Source of the DNA: Populus alba
Taxonomy: Eukaryota; Streptophyta; Magnoliopsida; Malpighiales; Salicaceae
Direction: 5' to 3'
Length of the DNA: 64,000 nt
NCBI RefSeq assembly: GCF_005239225.2
Contig: NC_133297.1
Span: 4,658,392-4,722,391 of the forward strand
The translations under genes and the position numbers were made by a program. Below, piece after piece: positions 1-10,002 of the stretch. Each line of letters opens with the position of its first letter. Within the stretch, counting starts at the first letter, position 1. Below the pieces are notes generated by a model, which worked only from the letters and a program-made list of their open reading frames with translations, did no database searches and was not told the origin of the DNA.

Positions 1-1109
1 ATTAAAGATGCTCTTAATTAATTAATTTTTACATTAGTGAAATAAATTATGAGAGTAGTGGAGAGGTGATTACTCCTCCTCCTATATATAACATGCACAA
101 GACACACAAGTTACAGAGAATGGAAGTGTGAGAGAGGCTGCCATTTTTCAGCTAAAGCAGTATATATTGCGCAGTATATATTGCGTCCAGGATCAGAGGA
201 AGCTCTGCTGTTTGATCTCCATTTGTAAAATATTATCTCATATTAAAAATAATTTTTAAAAAATATTTTTAATTGTGAATTTTTATTATATAGTAAATTA
301 AGTGAAAATTATAATGGGTAAGCTTCTTTTAGTGTGCTTTGTAATACTATTATATAAATATTTATAATATAAATTAGAAGATACTTGACACTTGAAGTTT
401 TAATTTGTAGTGAGATTAATTCTTTAATGGGTTATTTTTTTTTATTTAATTTTGATATTTATAAATGTTTGAATAAAATTAAATAATAATTATTCAGTTT
501 AATTCAAAATATAACTGTATTATTAATAGTTATATAATTTCATTAAAATATTTTAAATCTATATAAACTTATTATTACATAAAGAGATAAATAAAAGAAA
601 AGTTTTTTTTTCCCTCTGTATTTTGTTTTTATTTTTTTAGAGCCTTAAAGATGTTGTCTCGGTGTGAAAATAGATAAACATTTTAAAAAAGTGCTTTTTA
701 CCTATTGATTTTATTCTTTATTTGTTTTCATATCCAAAATATTTCCAACACAAACACCCTAAACATTAACCAGCTAGGGAGGTTCACTTTATGGTGAGAA
801 TATGTGAATAACATAACAGAAATAGTTCAATAGTATGAATTAATTTCCCTTGTTAACAAAAATAAAATCTTTTAGGAATTTAAAGATCTTTTACACTTTT
901 TTTTGTCCTAACTAAATTTTGGTGAACTAATCCGTTATCTTGTCAGATAAATCACTTAGTTTCATTGGAAACTAACAGCAAATATTAGCATTGTGTTATG
1001 CTGCATAAGCAAAAAAATTCAAACGCGTAGAAATATTTCTGTGAAATAGATTCTATTGTTAGTACGTAACTGTTGTTTATTTATGTTCCTGGACAGCAAA
1101 ATTTGATAG
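1..1109 (+). promoter_or_regulatory. Promoter, non-coding leader exon and 5' intron of DUF247 gene A
   Basis: A TATA-box-like run (TATATATA) lies at about 83-90, followed by a leader that is nearly identical to 8884-9110 in front of gene B. The leader probably forms a non-coding first exon ending near 225. A long AT-rich intron would then end at the acceptor AG at 1095-1096, 13 bases before the ATG at 1110. About 300 bases at roughly 610-905 are absent from the equivalent place in unit 2 and look like an insertion. Exon limits are inferred from comparing the two copies and from splice consensus, without transcript evidence. Confidence 0.55.
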
Positions 1110-2634
1110 ATGGGAGAGATTCGTTCACCATACTTTTCTATTGATCCAGAACACCTCGAAGATTACCATGGAGATAATGCCGGAGTTCATTCCTCGTATT
1201 TTTCAGCTGCAGACTACCATGGAGAAGATGCTGAAATTCCTTCCGGAACATTCTTTCACCAAGATAATATTGTCGAGAATCCATACAATGCAGAAAATTT
1301 TGTTGAGCAGGATATTCTTCAAAACACATACAACGCAGAAAAGCTCATTCAACGGGAAGAATTTGAAGAACTGTACTCGGATCTTGAAGCTGGAGGAAAA
1401 CAATTGGAAAAAAAAGGCGGAAAGCCGAATTAATGATGAGAATTATTGTATCTACAGAGTTCCTGATGCACTTCGCGAATCAAATGAAGCCATCTATACT
1501 CCTCAAAAAGTTTCTATAGGTCCTATTCACCATGGCAAGGAGAATTTGCAGCCCATGAATAAGAAAAAGAAGAGTTATTTGAAAGAATTCGGTAGCAGGG
1601 TAGGGGAAACAAGTGAGCAGCATGTGAAGTTCCTGGAGAAAATTTGGGACACCATTAAAAACGAAGAGGAGAACATCCGCCAACGTTATGAAAATGGTTC
1701 TCGTGAAGTTGCAGAAAGTGATCGGTTTGTGAAAATGGTGTTGCGGGATGCTGTTTTCATCTTGGAGTACTTGTTGAGGAATAAAGAATATCCTAAAGAA
1801 TATGGAGATGATTCCTTGTTGCGTAGAAACGAGTTAAGGTTTCGGATTCAACAAGATTTGTTGCTGCTCGAGAATCAGTTGCCATTCTTCATTCTTGAGA
1901 AATTATATGACCATCTTCGTCAAGACGGCAAAGGAAGTTATAATTCTTTTCTAAATCTTGCCTACGATTACTTCAATAGGTACAATAAGAGTCCATACAA
2001 GCCGAGCGACAAGGAGATATTACATTTCACCGATTTGGTCAGATCTTCATTATCCTTCAAACATCCAGATACGAGGAGTGACGAACCGATTGGAAATTTT
2101 TATAGCGCAACCAAGCTGCATGAGGCAGCGATTAATTTTAAGAAATCTCGAAATGAATGCTTACTTGACGTAAGATTTTCTTCTACAAAACGTGAGTTAC
2201 GCATACCACGTCTTCAGATAGACGACCACACTGAACTTCTCTTCGGCAATCTCATTGCCTTGGAGTGGAGTCATTATAAAGGAGAAGATCAGTACATCTG
2301 CCATTACGTTAAGCTACTTGAAACTCTTGTTGCCAGACCCAAAGATGTGGATCTCCTCATTAAAAATAACATCATTGACACAAAAAGAGATGGTGCTTCA
2401 GTGAGGGATATGATTGCCAAGCTTTCGGCAGAAACTACTGAAGAATATTCCATTTATTATAACCTCTACAAGCAGCTGGATAAAGACTACCAGAACTCCT
2501 GGTTGAAAAATAGCGCATACTTTAGAGAGGTATATTTTGGAAACCTTTGGAGAAGTACTGCAACTGTTAGTGCAACTCTCTTGCTCCTCTTCACTCTTGT
2601 ACAGACAATTTGTGCAGTCCTTTCCTTGCGCTAG
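1110..2634 (+). pseudogene. DUF247 (UPF0481) gene A, broken by a frameshift
   Basis: The 5' part (1110 to about 1400) encodes the same N-terminus as gene B (MGEIRSPYFSID). The 3' part (about 1400-2634) encodes a full DUF247 domain and a C-terminal hydrophobic anchor ending in CAVLSLR, but in another frame. The break is near an A8 run at 1408-1415, and the first frame stops at 1431-1433. The net change equals one extra base or two missing bases. From there to the stop the domain is uninterrupted, about 400 residues, so decay is recent. DUF247 proteins are plant-specific, usually about 400-550 residues, with a C-terminal membrane anchor and no settled biochemical role. Compared with B it lacks the 18-residue N-terminal repeats. 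An N-truncated product from an internal ATG cannot be excluded. Confidence 0.8.
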
Positions 2635-2773
2635 TACTCCAAGTTAGCCCCAATCCGGTGTCATTTTATTTCTCTCATTGTTGCCTTTCATTGTATTGTC
2701 TGTGTACTTTCCGTTTCCTCTGCAGTTTTTAATTGTACTTCAACTCATGGGCTTTCTTTGTATTTAGTATTCA
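2635..2773 (+). other. 3' flank of A, shared by all A/B copies
   Basis: Sequence following the A stop codon is repeated after B (11629-11780) and after the truncated A/B copy (19824-19973). It probably includes the 3' UTR. It marks this as part of the duplicated block. Confidence 0.6.
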
Positions 2774-3465
2774 TGACTTTGTAATGGATGCTGTCTTCAC
2801 TATCAAGTTCATCCTGCAGAATTCAACAAATCTCCATCGTAAAGAGTCAAAAATTATCTTAGGAAAGCAAAAATTGATACTACTCAAATCAACTACCGTA
2901 CTTAATTGTTGAGAAACAGTATGACAAGAGATATTACCCTACATTTCTTCAGCTTATCTATAACTACCCTGCAGTGGAGGCAAAACCTCATCCACGGGAA
3001 GGAAGACATTTCACTGATTTGGTAAGGTGTTCTATGTTGATTGAGCCTAGTCCTCGAAACCTTGATTTTCCTATGGAACTCAAATATAAGGCAACCACGC
3101 TCGTTAAGGCAGGAGTTAAGTTTGTTGATAATAACCATCTGGTTGACATAAGATTTGATAATGGGGTGTTGAAAATACCACGCTTGGTCACTGGAAATTA
3201 ACATTTTCGAATGTACAATTCGAAATATTATATGGCCTTGGAGCAGTTCCATTACTATCCAAATGCAACTAATTACATATGCGATCACTTGTCAAGACTG
3301 AAGAAGATGTGGATTTGATTGTCAGCTGGCTAGAGGACAACGCTATGGTACCAGATTTGATCAACCAACTTTGTGGAGGATTTGGACAAATTTACACTCG
3401 CCATCGTCATGTCCGTGAAGGATTAAATGCTTTTTTTTTTTAAATGAAGAATTTACAAGGACTAA
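2774..3465 (+). pseudogene. DUF247 relic D1
   Basis: Pieces of a third DUF247 gene can be read in broken frames. They include FVMDAVFTIKFILQN (compare LLDAVFVIEFLLQ in C1), then a longer piece at 2974-3201 with HFTDLVRCSML, ELKYKATTLVKAGVKF and VLKIPRLVTGN, then MALEQFHYYPNATNYICDH. The order matches C-type genes, so D is closer to C than to A/B. It lacks the N-terminal third and the membrane anchor, and it carries stops and frameshifts. A T-run (3430-3441) and stops end the last fragment. A second copy (D2) lies at 19974-20585 with the same overall decay, so the gene was already dead before the block was duplicated. Confidence 0.75.
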
Positions 3466-3976
3466 TTAACACAACCACAGAAGAGTAGTAACCTAGAAAG
3501 TAGAAACTTATTGAAGAAAAAATGAATGATATAGGCAGCCATGTTAGAGGTCTTAAGGAATTTTGAATAAGGTGCAGAAATGCTGAGCATTTTCCTCTTC
3601 ATCACATAAACATATATTTAGGGCAACGAACAGGAATGTTCAACTTCCATGAAGCCCTCGGGTCCACAGTTATTAGTAGAACCAAAAACCAACAGAGTTA
3701 AACTAATTAATTGAATTTTTATCGATGTAACTATGAGATTAATATTTTATCAATGATGATGATGATGAGATCAGTAGTGTAAAAGAAAAATCCAACTGCT
3801 TTTAGCAGAACATAACACTGCATTAGGCTGACAAAAACTACTCGGAAAACAATCCTGCTACTACAGTAGCTTTAAACCTCCTGCTTCGAGCCTATAGAAG
3901 CAACTGTATTGAAATATAAACCAATTATGTAGACCATATGGGAAACCATAACCAGATACTGACTGTAGTAATAAAA

Positions 3977-5353
3977 CTAGATCAGCTGCTTTGGACCTAG
4001 AAGTGACATTATTGAACATACAGTCTGTATCAAAGTGAGGATCAGCAGGGCAGCTGCAGCAACAGTACCGGTACCTCTCCAAAGATTGCTGAAATATACA
4101 AGTTTCAAGGTTGCCTTTCTATGGTTGCACCTGTTCTCATAGTAGGCATTCAAATCAACACAAAGATCATGATAACAAGTGAAAAATTCATTAATTTGCT
4201 CGCAAAGCCGGTTAATCAAATCGGCAACCATGGCATTGTTTCCTAGCCAGTTATCAATCACCCCAACTTTAACCAGCAAATCCACATCTTCTTCAGTGTT
4301 GATAAGATGGTCCATTAACATAAAGTAATTGCATATGTAAGTACTATATGGGTAGTGGCACTGCTCATATGCCATGAGGTTTCGTGTCACATATTCGAAG
4401 CTCTGATTTACTTCAAAGCGTGGCATTTTCAACACTCCGTTGACAAAATTTATGTCGAGTACACAACTGTTTTCAGTTGCCTCAAACTTCAATCCTGCTT
4501 TATGAAGCATGGTTGCACTGTATTTCAGTTTGACATTGGCACTAGGACGACGAGGTAATATCTCCAGGGATTCATTCAACATAGAATATCTCAGAAAATC
4601 AGTGAAATGATTTATCCCTACTGAGTTGACTTTTGGTCTCTGTGAAATCCTGTAGTAATGTCCAAAGTAGAAGGCGACAAGCTCAGGAAAAGTAAGGTTA
4701 GCTTGTGTTTCAGGGTCTGCATAGGTTTTCTCGTATATTTTCTCCAGAATGAAATAAGGTAGCTGATTTTCAAGTAGTATCAAGTCCACTTGTAAACCAA
4801 ACATCATCCGAGGCTCAGGTAATATAGGAACTTCTTCACAGAGAAGGTTAAAGAACTGCAACAAGAATTCGATGACGAATACAGCATCCAACAGAATCAT
4901 CTTTACAAAATCGTCACAGCTACGATTGAAGTTATAACAGCCTCGAATTTCCATTTCATTCTTCTGAACTATGGTCACAAGATCGTCCAATGTCACCTTC
5001 TTCCCATCCATGAATTCTCCTAAATATCTCAATTTCTGCTTCTCCATGGACACTAGTTCCTCATGGCCACAGTGAGCAGGGCCCAGTGATACTACTTGTG
5101 GGGTGTAGGCTTTCGGTTCTATGCTTCGAAGTGAGCGGGGTACCTCGTAGATACAGTGCTCGGGACATTTTCCAGGTTTGAACCTTGCTATCCCATCTGC
5201 TAGATCTTTCAGAACATTTGAAGCACTTGCCGCTTCAATCTCCTTTCCCGTGTTTGAAGCACTTGCCTTATCAATCCTGTTTTCATTATTTGAACGTGTT
5301 GCCATGCCAATATCCTTATTTGAAGCACTTGGGGTATTAATATTGTTTTCCAT
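3977..5353 (-). CDS. DUF247 (UPF0481) membrane protein C1
   Basis: A single-exon 458-residue reading frame. DUF247 begins near residue 67 (CIYEVPRSLRSIEPKAYTPQ) and contains the typical FVKMILLDAVFVIEFLL, LLENQLPYFILEKI and HFTDFLRYSML blocks. The C-terminus has one hydrophobic segment (about residues 425-450, VAAAALLILTLIQTVCSIMSLL), expected to anchor the protein in a membrane. The first 50 residues are a degenerate repeat of about 12 residues built on SASN. The start at 5353 is the first ATG after a probable splice acceptor (exon edge 5372). A non-coding first exon near 6762-6850 is inferred. The gene converges on A and D1. C2 at 23849-25225 differs by only four residues. Function is unknown; grass DUF247 genes act in self-incompatibility, but nothing here shows that role. 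Confidence 0.9.
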   Translation of the reverse strand: MENNINTPSASNKDIGMATRSNNENRIDKASASNTGKEIEAASASNVLKDLADGIARFKPGKCPEHCIYEVPRSLRSIEPKAYTPQVVSLGPAHCGHEELVSMEKQKLRYLGEFMDGKKVTLDDLVTIVQKNEMEIRGCYNFNRSCDDFVKMILLDAVFVIEFLLQFFNLLCEEVPILPEPRMMFGLQVDLILLENQLPYFILEKIYEKTYADPETQANLTFPELVAFYFGHYYRISQRPKVNSVGINHFTDFLRYSMLNESLEILPRRPSANVKLKYSATMLHKAGLKFEATENSCVLDINFVNGVLKMPRFEVNQSFEYVTRNLMAYEQCHYPYSTYICNYFMLMDHLINTEEDVDLLVKVGVIDNWLGNNAMVADLINRLCEQINEFFTCYHDLCVDLNAYYENRCNHRKATLKLVYFSNLWRGTGTVAAAALLILTLIQTVCSIMSLLGPKQLI

Positions 5354-6890
5354 TTGTCAACAGATTTTTGTCCTGGAGAGATACAACCAATTGAATCACT
5401 GGCAATAAAAATATATCTCCAAATCAAGTGTACCATGGCTGCTACAATCTTACATTCATTTCAATTCACATTTAAAACGATTTATTTTTGTTTTCCAGCC
5501 ACTCTTAACAAGTTTTAAGACTAGATCAAACAAATCAAAACAAAACAACTGTATAAGAAACTATTTTCAAGGAAAGATCATGAAAGTTCATTGAAAAATA
5601 CAGAGCAAATCATGGGAGATTACATGTGTATTATGGCTATTGTTAATTTTCCATCATCCTGATCCATAGATTATATAGGTGTATCATGTAGAGTGCTTTT
5701 TAACATTATCTATGATATGATCGCAGTCGTGTGGATCCGTAATTTTATCATTGTTTTGATTCAGCTCTAGCAATTTATTTGTTCAATTTGTCTGTGTTTA
5801 GTATTTTTTTTGTTTTGTTTTAATTATGAACGTTGAACCTCCACTGGCCTTAAATAACCCAAATTGAGATGTGGGATTAAGTTACGTCATGGGAAGTAAG
5901 AATTCTGCTTCAAGATTGTCAATTGAATGTTTTATGAAAAAAATGTGAATTCTCTTTTTTATCATGAAATGATCTATCTGGGCATTTCATTGATTTATTT
6001 ATTGGTTGCATTGAAGATGAGGCAGAATTCATGAGAACTAAGAACATCATCATATACTAAATTCTTTTATTCTTTTTTTTTTTTATATATATATACACTA
6101 TTTTTTTTGGTCCTCCAGCTTTAGCTTTCAATTTGTTTTTCTAAGGAGTCATAACCTAATTTTGTAAAATTTAACAACAAAAAAAACCTAACAAAATATA
6201 AGGAAATGTGGACAAAACAGATTAAAACACTCCCAAGCGAATAAAACCACGAAAACATGCAACTCTCCCTTGCTAAAGACCATCTTGTTTTAGTTTTGTT
6301 CTGCAAAAAGCCAAAACTGTTTTCTGTCAAGTATAGAACCATTTTGGAATATTTATTGCTGAAGCAATGCAATTGCCTTTTCCGAAGGAAAGTTGTGTGC
6401 TGGGATATTTCTACGTACACTATTCCTTCGGAAGTAGTATGTATGGATATCTTACACAGCTTATCAACTGTGATCTTACGAGAGAATCTTAATCTTTCGT
6501 TATAATGGAACAATTAACCTCACAGGGTAGGGGAGATCAGCCAAGTAATCGAGAACTCAAAAGGCTACAGACCGACCTCTTTCATGAGGGTTAAAGCCTA
6601 AAAGACAAACTTCATTTATCATTAAGAAGTAAGAACCGCTAAATTAAGGCTTAATTAAAAACTTTAAACAAATATATATAGTGAAACAAAAGATGAACAT
6701 GAACAGAAAGAAAAAAGAACACTAAAAGTAGCTAGTGCGCAAAGAACCTAAGTGCCTTTACCTAAGGAAAGCAATTGTTTTGTTGTAAGCAGCACACAGC
6801 TCCTTCCCTGGATATTGCTATACTGATCTGTTGAATGCAGCCTCCCTCTCTCACTCTCTCTGTCTCACTAATATGTATAATATACGAGTA
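5354..6890 (-). promoter_or_regulatory. 5' region of C1: leader intron, non-coding exon and promoter
   Basis: Reading the minus strand, a TATA-like site (6875-6884) is followed by a CT/GA-rich leader, a probable donor after CCTTAG (exon edge 6762), an intron of about 1.4 kb and the acceptor at 5373-5375. The leader (GAGGCTGC...ATCCAGGG...GGAGCT) resembles the leader of A and B (GAGGCTGCC...GTCCAGGA...GAAGCT). The region recurs in front of C2 (25226-26890) and alone in unit 4 (30333-31135). Splicing is inferred from sequence only. Confidence 0.5.
6377..6436. repeat. Conserved stem-loop in the C1 leader intron
   Basis: TTCCGAAGGAA (6380-6390) faces its exact reverse complement TTCCTTCGGAA (6423-6433). 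Inside, TTGTGT can pair with ACACTA imperfectly here and with ACACAA fully in the other two copies. The stem is about 17-20 bp. Copies lie at 26388-26441 and 30619-30672. Confidence 0.6.
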
Positions 6891-8883
6891 GTATTCTTCT
6901 CTCTCTAGCTGTCATTGTTTCTCTCTCGTTTGGAAATTACCGTCTTTTGATTATTTTTTTAGCTTCCATCCATGGCTTTTCATAGTTTTTAATATCATAG
7001 TTTTTTTCACGCTTAACTCTACGTAACTTTATAGTTATTTTCAAAAGGGAATGAAGACATTGATCTAAGAAATGCATTTTTTTTTCCTTTTAAAATCCAA
7101 ATCTTTCTAACTCTTACGAATATTGATTTTAATTATTACATGATTAAATAAAAATTAGTTTTTGAAATTACCCCCACAACATGATGCGGGCGGAAAAGCT
7201 GCTGTAATCTAATCAAGAACGATGACAAGACCATTCTATTATATTACTAACAAAGACCAAGTGAACGACTTCTACGTGATAACGGGACGGGATTGATAAA
7301 GAAAGGCAAAGTTGTCAGATGTGGGAGCATTTGATTATAAATATTATCTGAACGCCCTATGGCATAGCCCATTGTATTGAAGAGCCTATTGGCACGTGGG
7401 TGGGGGCTTCAAGCCAAGACCTTGGACTTGATTTTATTTTAATTTTAATTTTTTAAAGGGTTGGACTTCATTCTTTCTTTAAAATATACGTGAGCAATAT
7501 GTCACCTGATGAGGCAAGCCATTTTTCGAGGGTGTTTAAGAGTGTGGTAGCGGTTGCTTTTCAAATAGCTTTTCGTGCCGAAAAGCATGCCAATAATGTT
7601 TTTTCATTTTTTAAAAATCATTTTTAATATCATCACATCAAAACGATCCAGAAAGTACAAACCAAATTCAATTTTAACAAAAAAAAAAAAAATTTAAATT
7701 TTTACAAAAAACTATTTGGACTGCAGTGCCAAACAGCTTCATCTATGAGCCTGGGTTCCAACCATATAACGTGCTAGGTTCATGATTTGTTTCTTAATTA
7801 TTTTTTAATTGTAAGTTGAAACTCATTTGACGTATTGCTGAAACCTAAGTTTATTTTTTAATGAAGGCCTTCGAGAGTCTAAGGTTGTCCCCATGCGTGA
7901 ACTGTTATTTTTGTTTCTATACATTACTCTGATGAAATGAAAATTAAATATTGTTCTTCTGGTGTTATAATTAGTGTAAACAACTCTAGGCAATGCCTTT
8001 TTATTATTCCTATGAGAGGTTAAGGCAGTTGTGTAGCTATAATTTTTTAAATGATAAAGGTAAATTATTTATAATTGATGTTGTTGTTGGTGACTTGTTG
8101 TTTTGTACAAGTAGATTAAATATAAATATTAAATATATTTTTTTTAATTTATTTATAATATTTTTAATTTTTTGAGTTGTCCTGTACTTCATTTTTAATC
8201 ACTAATAAATTTATCACCATCAGTTTTCATATAAAATTCATAGTAAAATACTTATCAATTCATTAAAACTCATTTCAATTTATATCTATTAGAATATGAT
8301 ATTACCCATACACATATCAATTCATCAAAACTCATTTCAATCTATATCAATTAGCATATACACATATTAACTCAAGAAACTAAAAAATTATTATAAACCC
8401 CAGCATTTTCAATAACTAGTTATAAGAAAATAAAACTAAAATTAGATAATGAAACAAATAGAAAAGATGAAGAAAACTTTTCTAAAACATGAAGCATAAG
8501 AAGTTGTTTACTTAACTAATTAATAGTTTAGGGCTTGAAGAGAAATTTTATAGAAAAGAAAGAGGTAGGTACAATAGTGAAAAATAAAACAGAGCTTGGA
8601 TCAATTAGCAGCTAATAAATTAAAAAAACTAAACCTATAAAGTTATTATATTAATATTTTAATATAAAAAAAAATACTTAAAAATAAAAAAGACTAAGGG
8701 GGCAATTGCCCCTCTCTTGCCCCATTGTGGATAATGGAACATTTGGTAAATAAAAACAAACTATGTGTAAATATTTTTATTGAAGTGTCTTGCACATGGG
8801 CCAACTGTAATAGAGAGAAAAAAAGGTGGCATAAAATAGAAATTGTTTTGGAACGTAATAAAATATTGACACCGACAATCAAT
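6891..8883. other. Intergenic end of unit 1: AT-rich, repeats, one MITE
   Basis: No gene is seen. 7070-7205 recurs at 31900-32040, and 7320-7440 recurs at 11832-11950. A MITE-like insertion sits at 7529-7737. 8240-8370 holds two imperfect copies of a unit of about 60 bases containing AAAACTCATTTCAAT. Reading frames here are short and low-complexity. At 8884 the sequence restarts as a copy of base 1, so this is the boundary between units 1 and 2. Confidence 0.6.
7529..7737. mobile_element. MITE-like element
   Basis: About 210 bases begin with GTGTTTAAGAGTGTGGTAGC and end with GCAGTGCCAAACAGC. The core contains ATCATCACATCAAAACGATC. The same core occurs in several other places in the window (12560-12740, 33455-33655, 43203-43405, 52085-52260). 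It interrupts sequence that is continuous in the related segment around 32,570, consistent with insertion. No ORF. Confidence 0.5.
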
Positions 8884-10002
8884 TAAAGATGCTCTTAATT
8901 AATTAATTTTTACATTAGTGAAATGAATTATGAGAGTAGTGGAGAGGTGATTACTCCTCCTCTCCTATATATAACATGCACATGAGACACAAGTTACGTA
9001 CAGAGAATGGAAGTGTGAGAGAGGCTGCCATTTTTCAGCTAAAGTAGTATATATTGCGTCCAGGATCAGAGGAAGCTCTGCTGTTTGATCTCCATTTGTA
9101 AAATATTATTACTGTTTTTCACAGGCCAGGTACTCGGTTTCTCTTTGTTTTTTTTTCCCTTTCATTATTTTTATTCAGCGTATAATTTCTTTTTATTTCA
9201 ATAAAGCTAGTTTTTAAATTACTGCATGATGTAAGTTGTTAATTAACCCGTTAATTAAATAAATTACCATGAGCAACCTGACCCTACCCTCGTGTGAATA
9301 TCGGGTTTAATGATTAATTAAGAGGTATACTTCTTTCTTTGTTAATTGTTGAGTTTAACGTTGGTTTAGTTTTTAAGGGAATAAAGAAGAAAATAATTTT
9401 TTTTATCTCATATTAAAAATATATATTTTTTAAATGTTTCCAACTGTGAATTTTTATTATATAGTAAAATAAATGAAAATTATAGTGGGTAAGCTTCTTA
9501 ATTTAGTGTGCTTTCTAATATTATTATATAAATATTTATAATACAAAATAGAAGATACTTGACACTTGAAGTTTAATTTTAATTATTTATAATACAAAAT
9601 AATTCTTTAATGGATTATTTTTTTAATTAATTTTTATATTTGTTAATGTTTGGATAAAATTAAATAATAATTATTCAGTTTAATTCAAAATATAACTGTA
9701 TTATTAATAGTCATATAATTTCATTAAAATATTTTAAATCTATATAAACTTGTCGTTACATAAAAGAGATAAATAAAAATAGTTTTTTTTTATCCTAATA
9801 AATTTTGGTGAACTAATCCATTATCTTGTCAGATAAATCACTTAGTTTCATTGGAAACTAACAGCAAATATTAGCACTGTGTTCTGTTGCATAAGCAAAA
9901 AAATTCAAACGCGTAGAAATAAGTGATATTTTTGTGAAATAGATTCTATTGTTAGTACGTAACTGTTGTTTATTTATGTTACTGGACAGCAAAATTTGAT
10001 AG
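8884..10002 (+). promoter_or_regulatory. Promoter, leader exon and 5' intron of DUF247 gene B
   Basis: This is a duplicate of 1-1109. The TATA run (TATATATAA) is at 8966-8974. A leader exon probably ends near 9098 (donor after CTCCATTT). The acceptor AG is at 9988-9989, 13 bases before the ATG. The copy lacks the roughly 300-base insertion seen at 610-905 in unit 1 but carries about 190 bases (9110-9300) absent there. Confidence 0.55.

Noticed and set aside
6257..6505. 82-residue frame repeated in front of C1, C2 and unit 4
   Set aside because: It lies over the leader intron and the stem-loop. It recurs because the DNA is duplicated, and its ends and length differ between copies.
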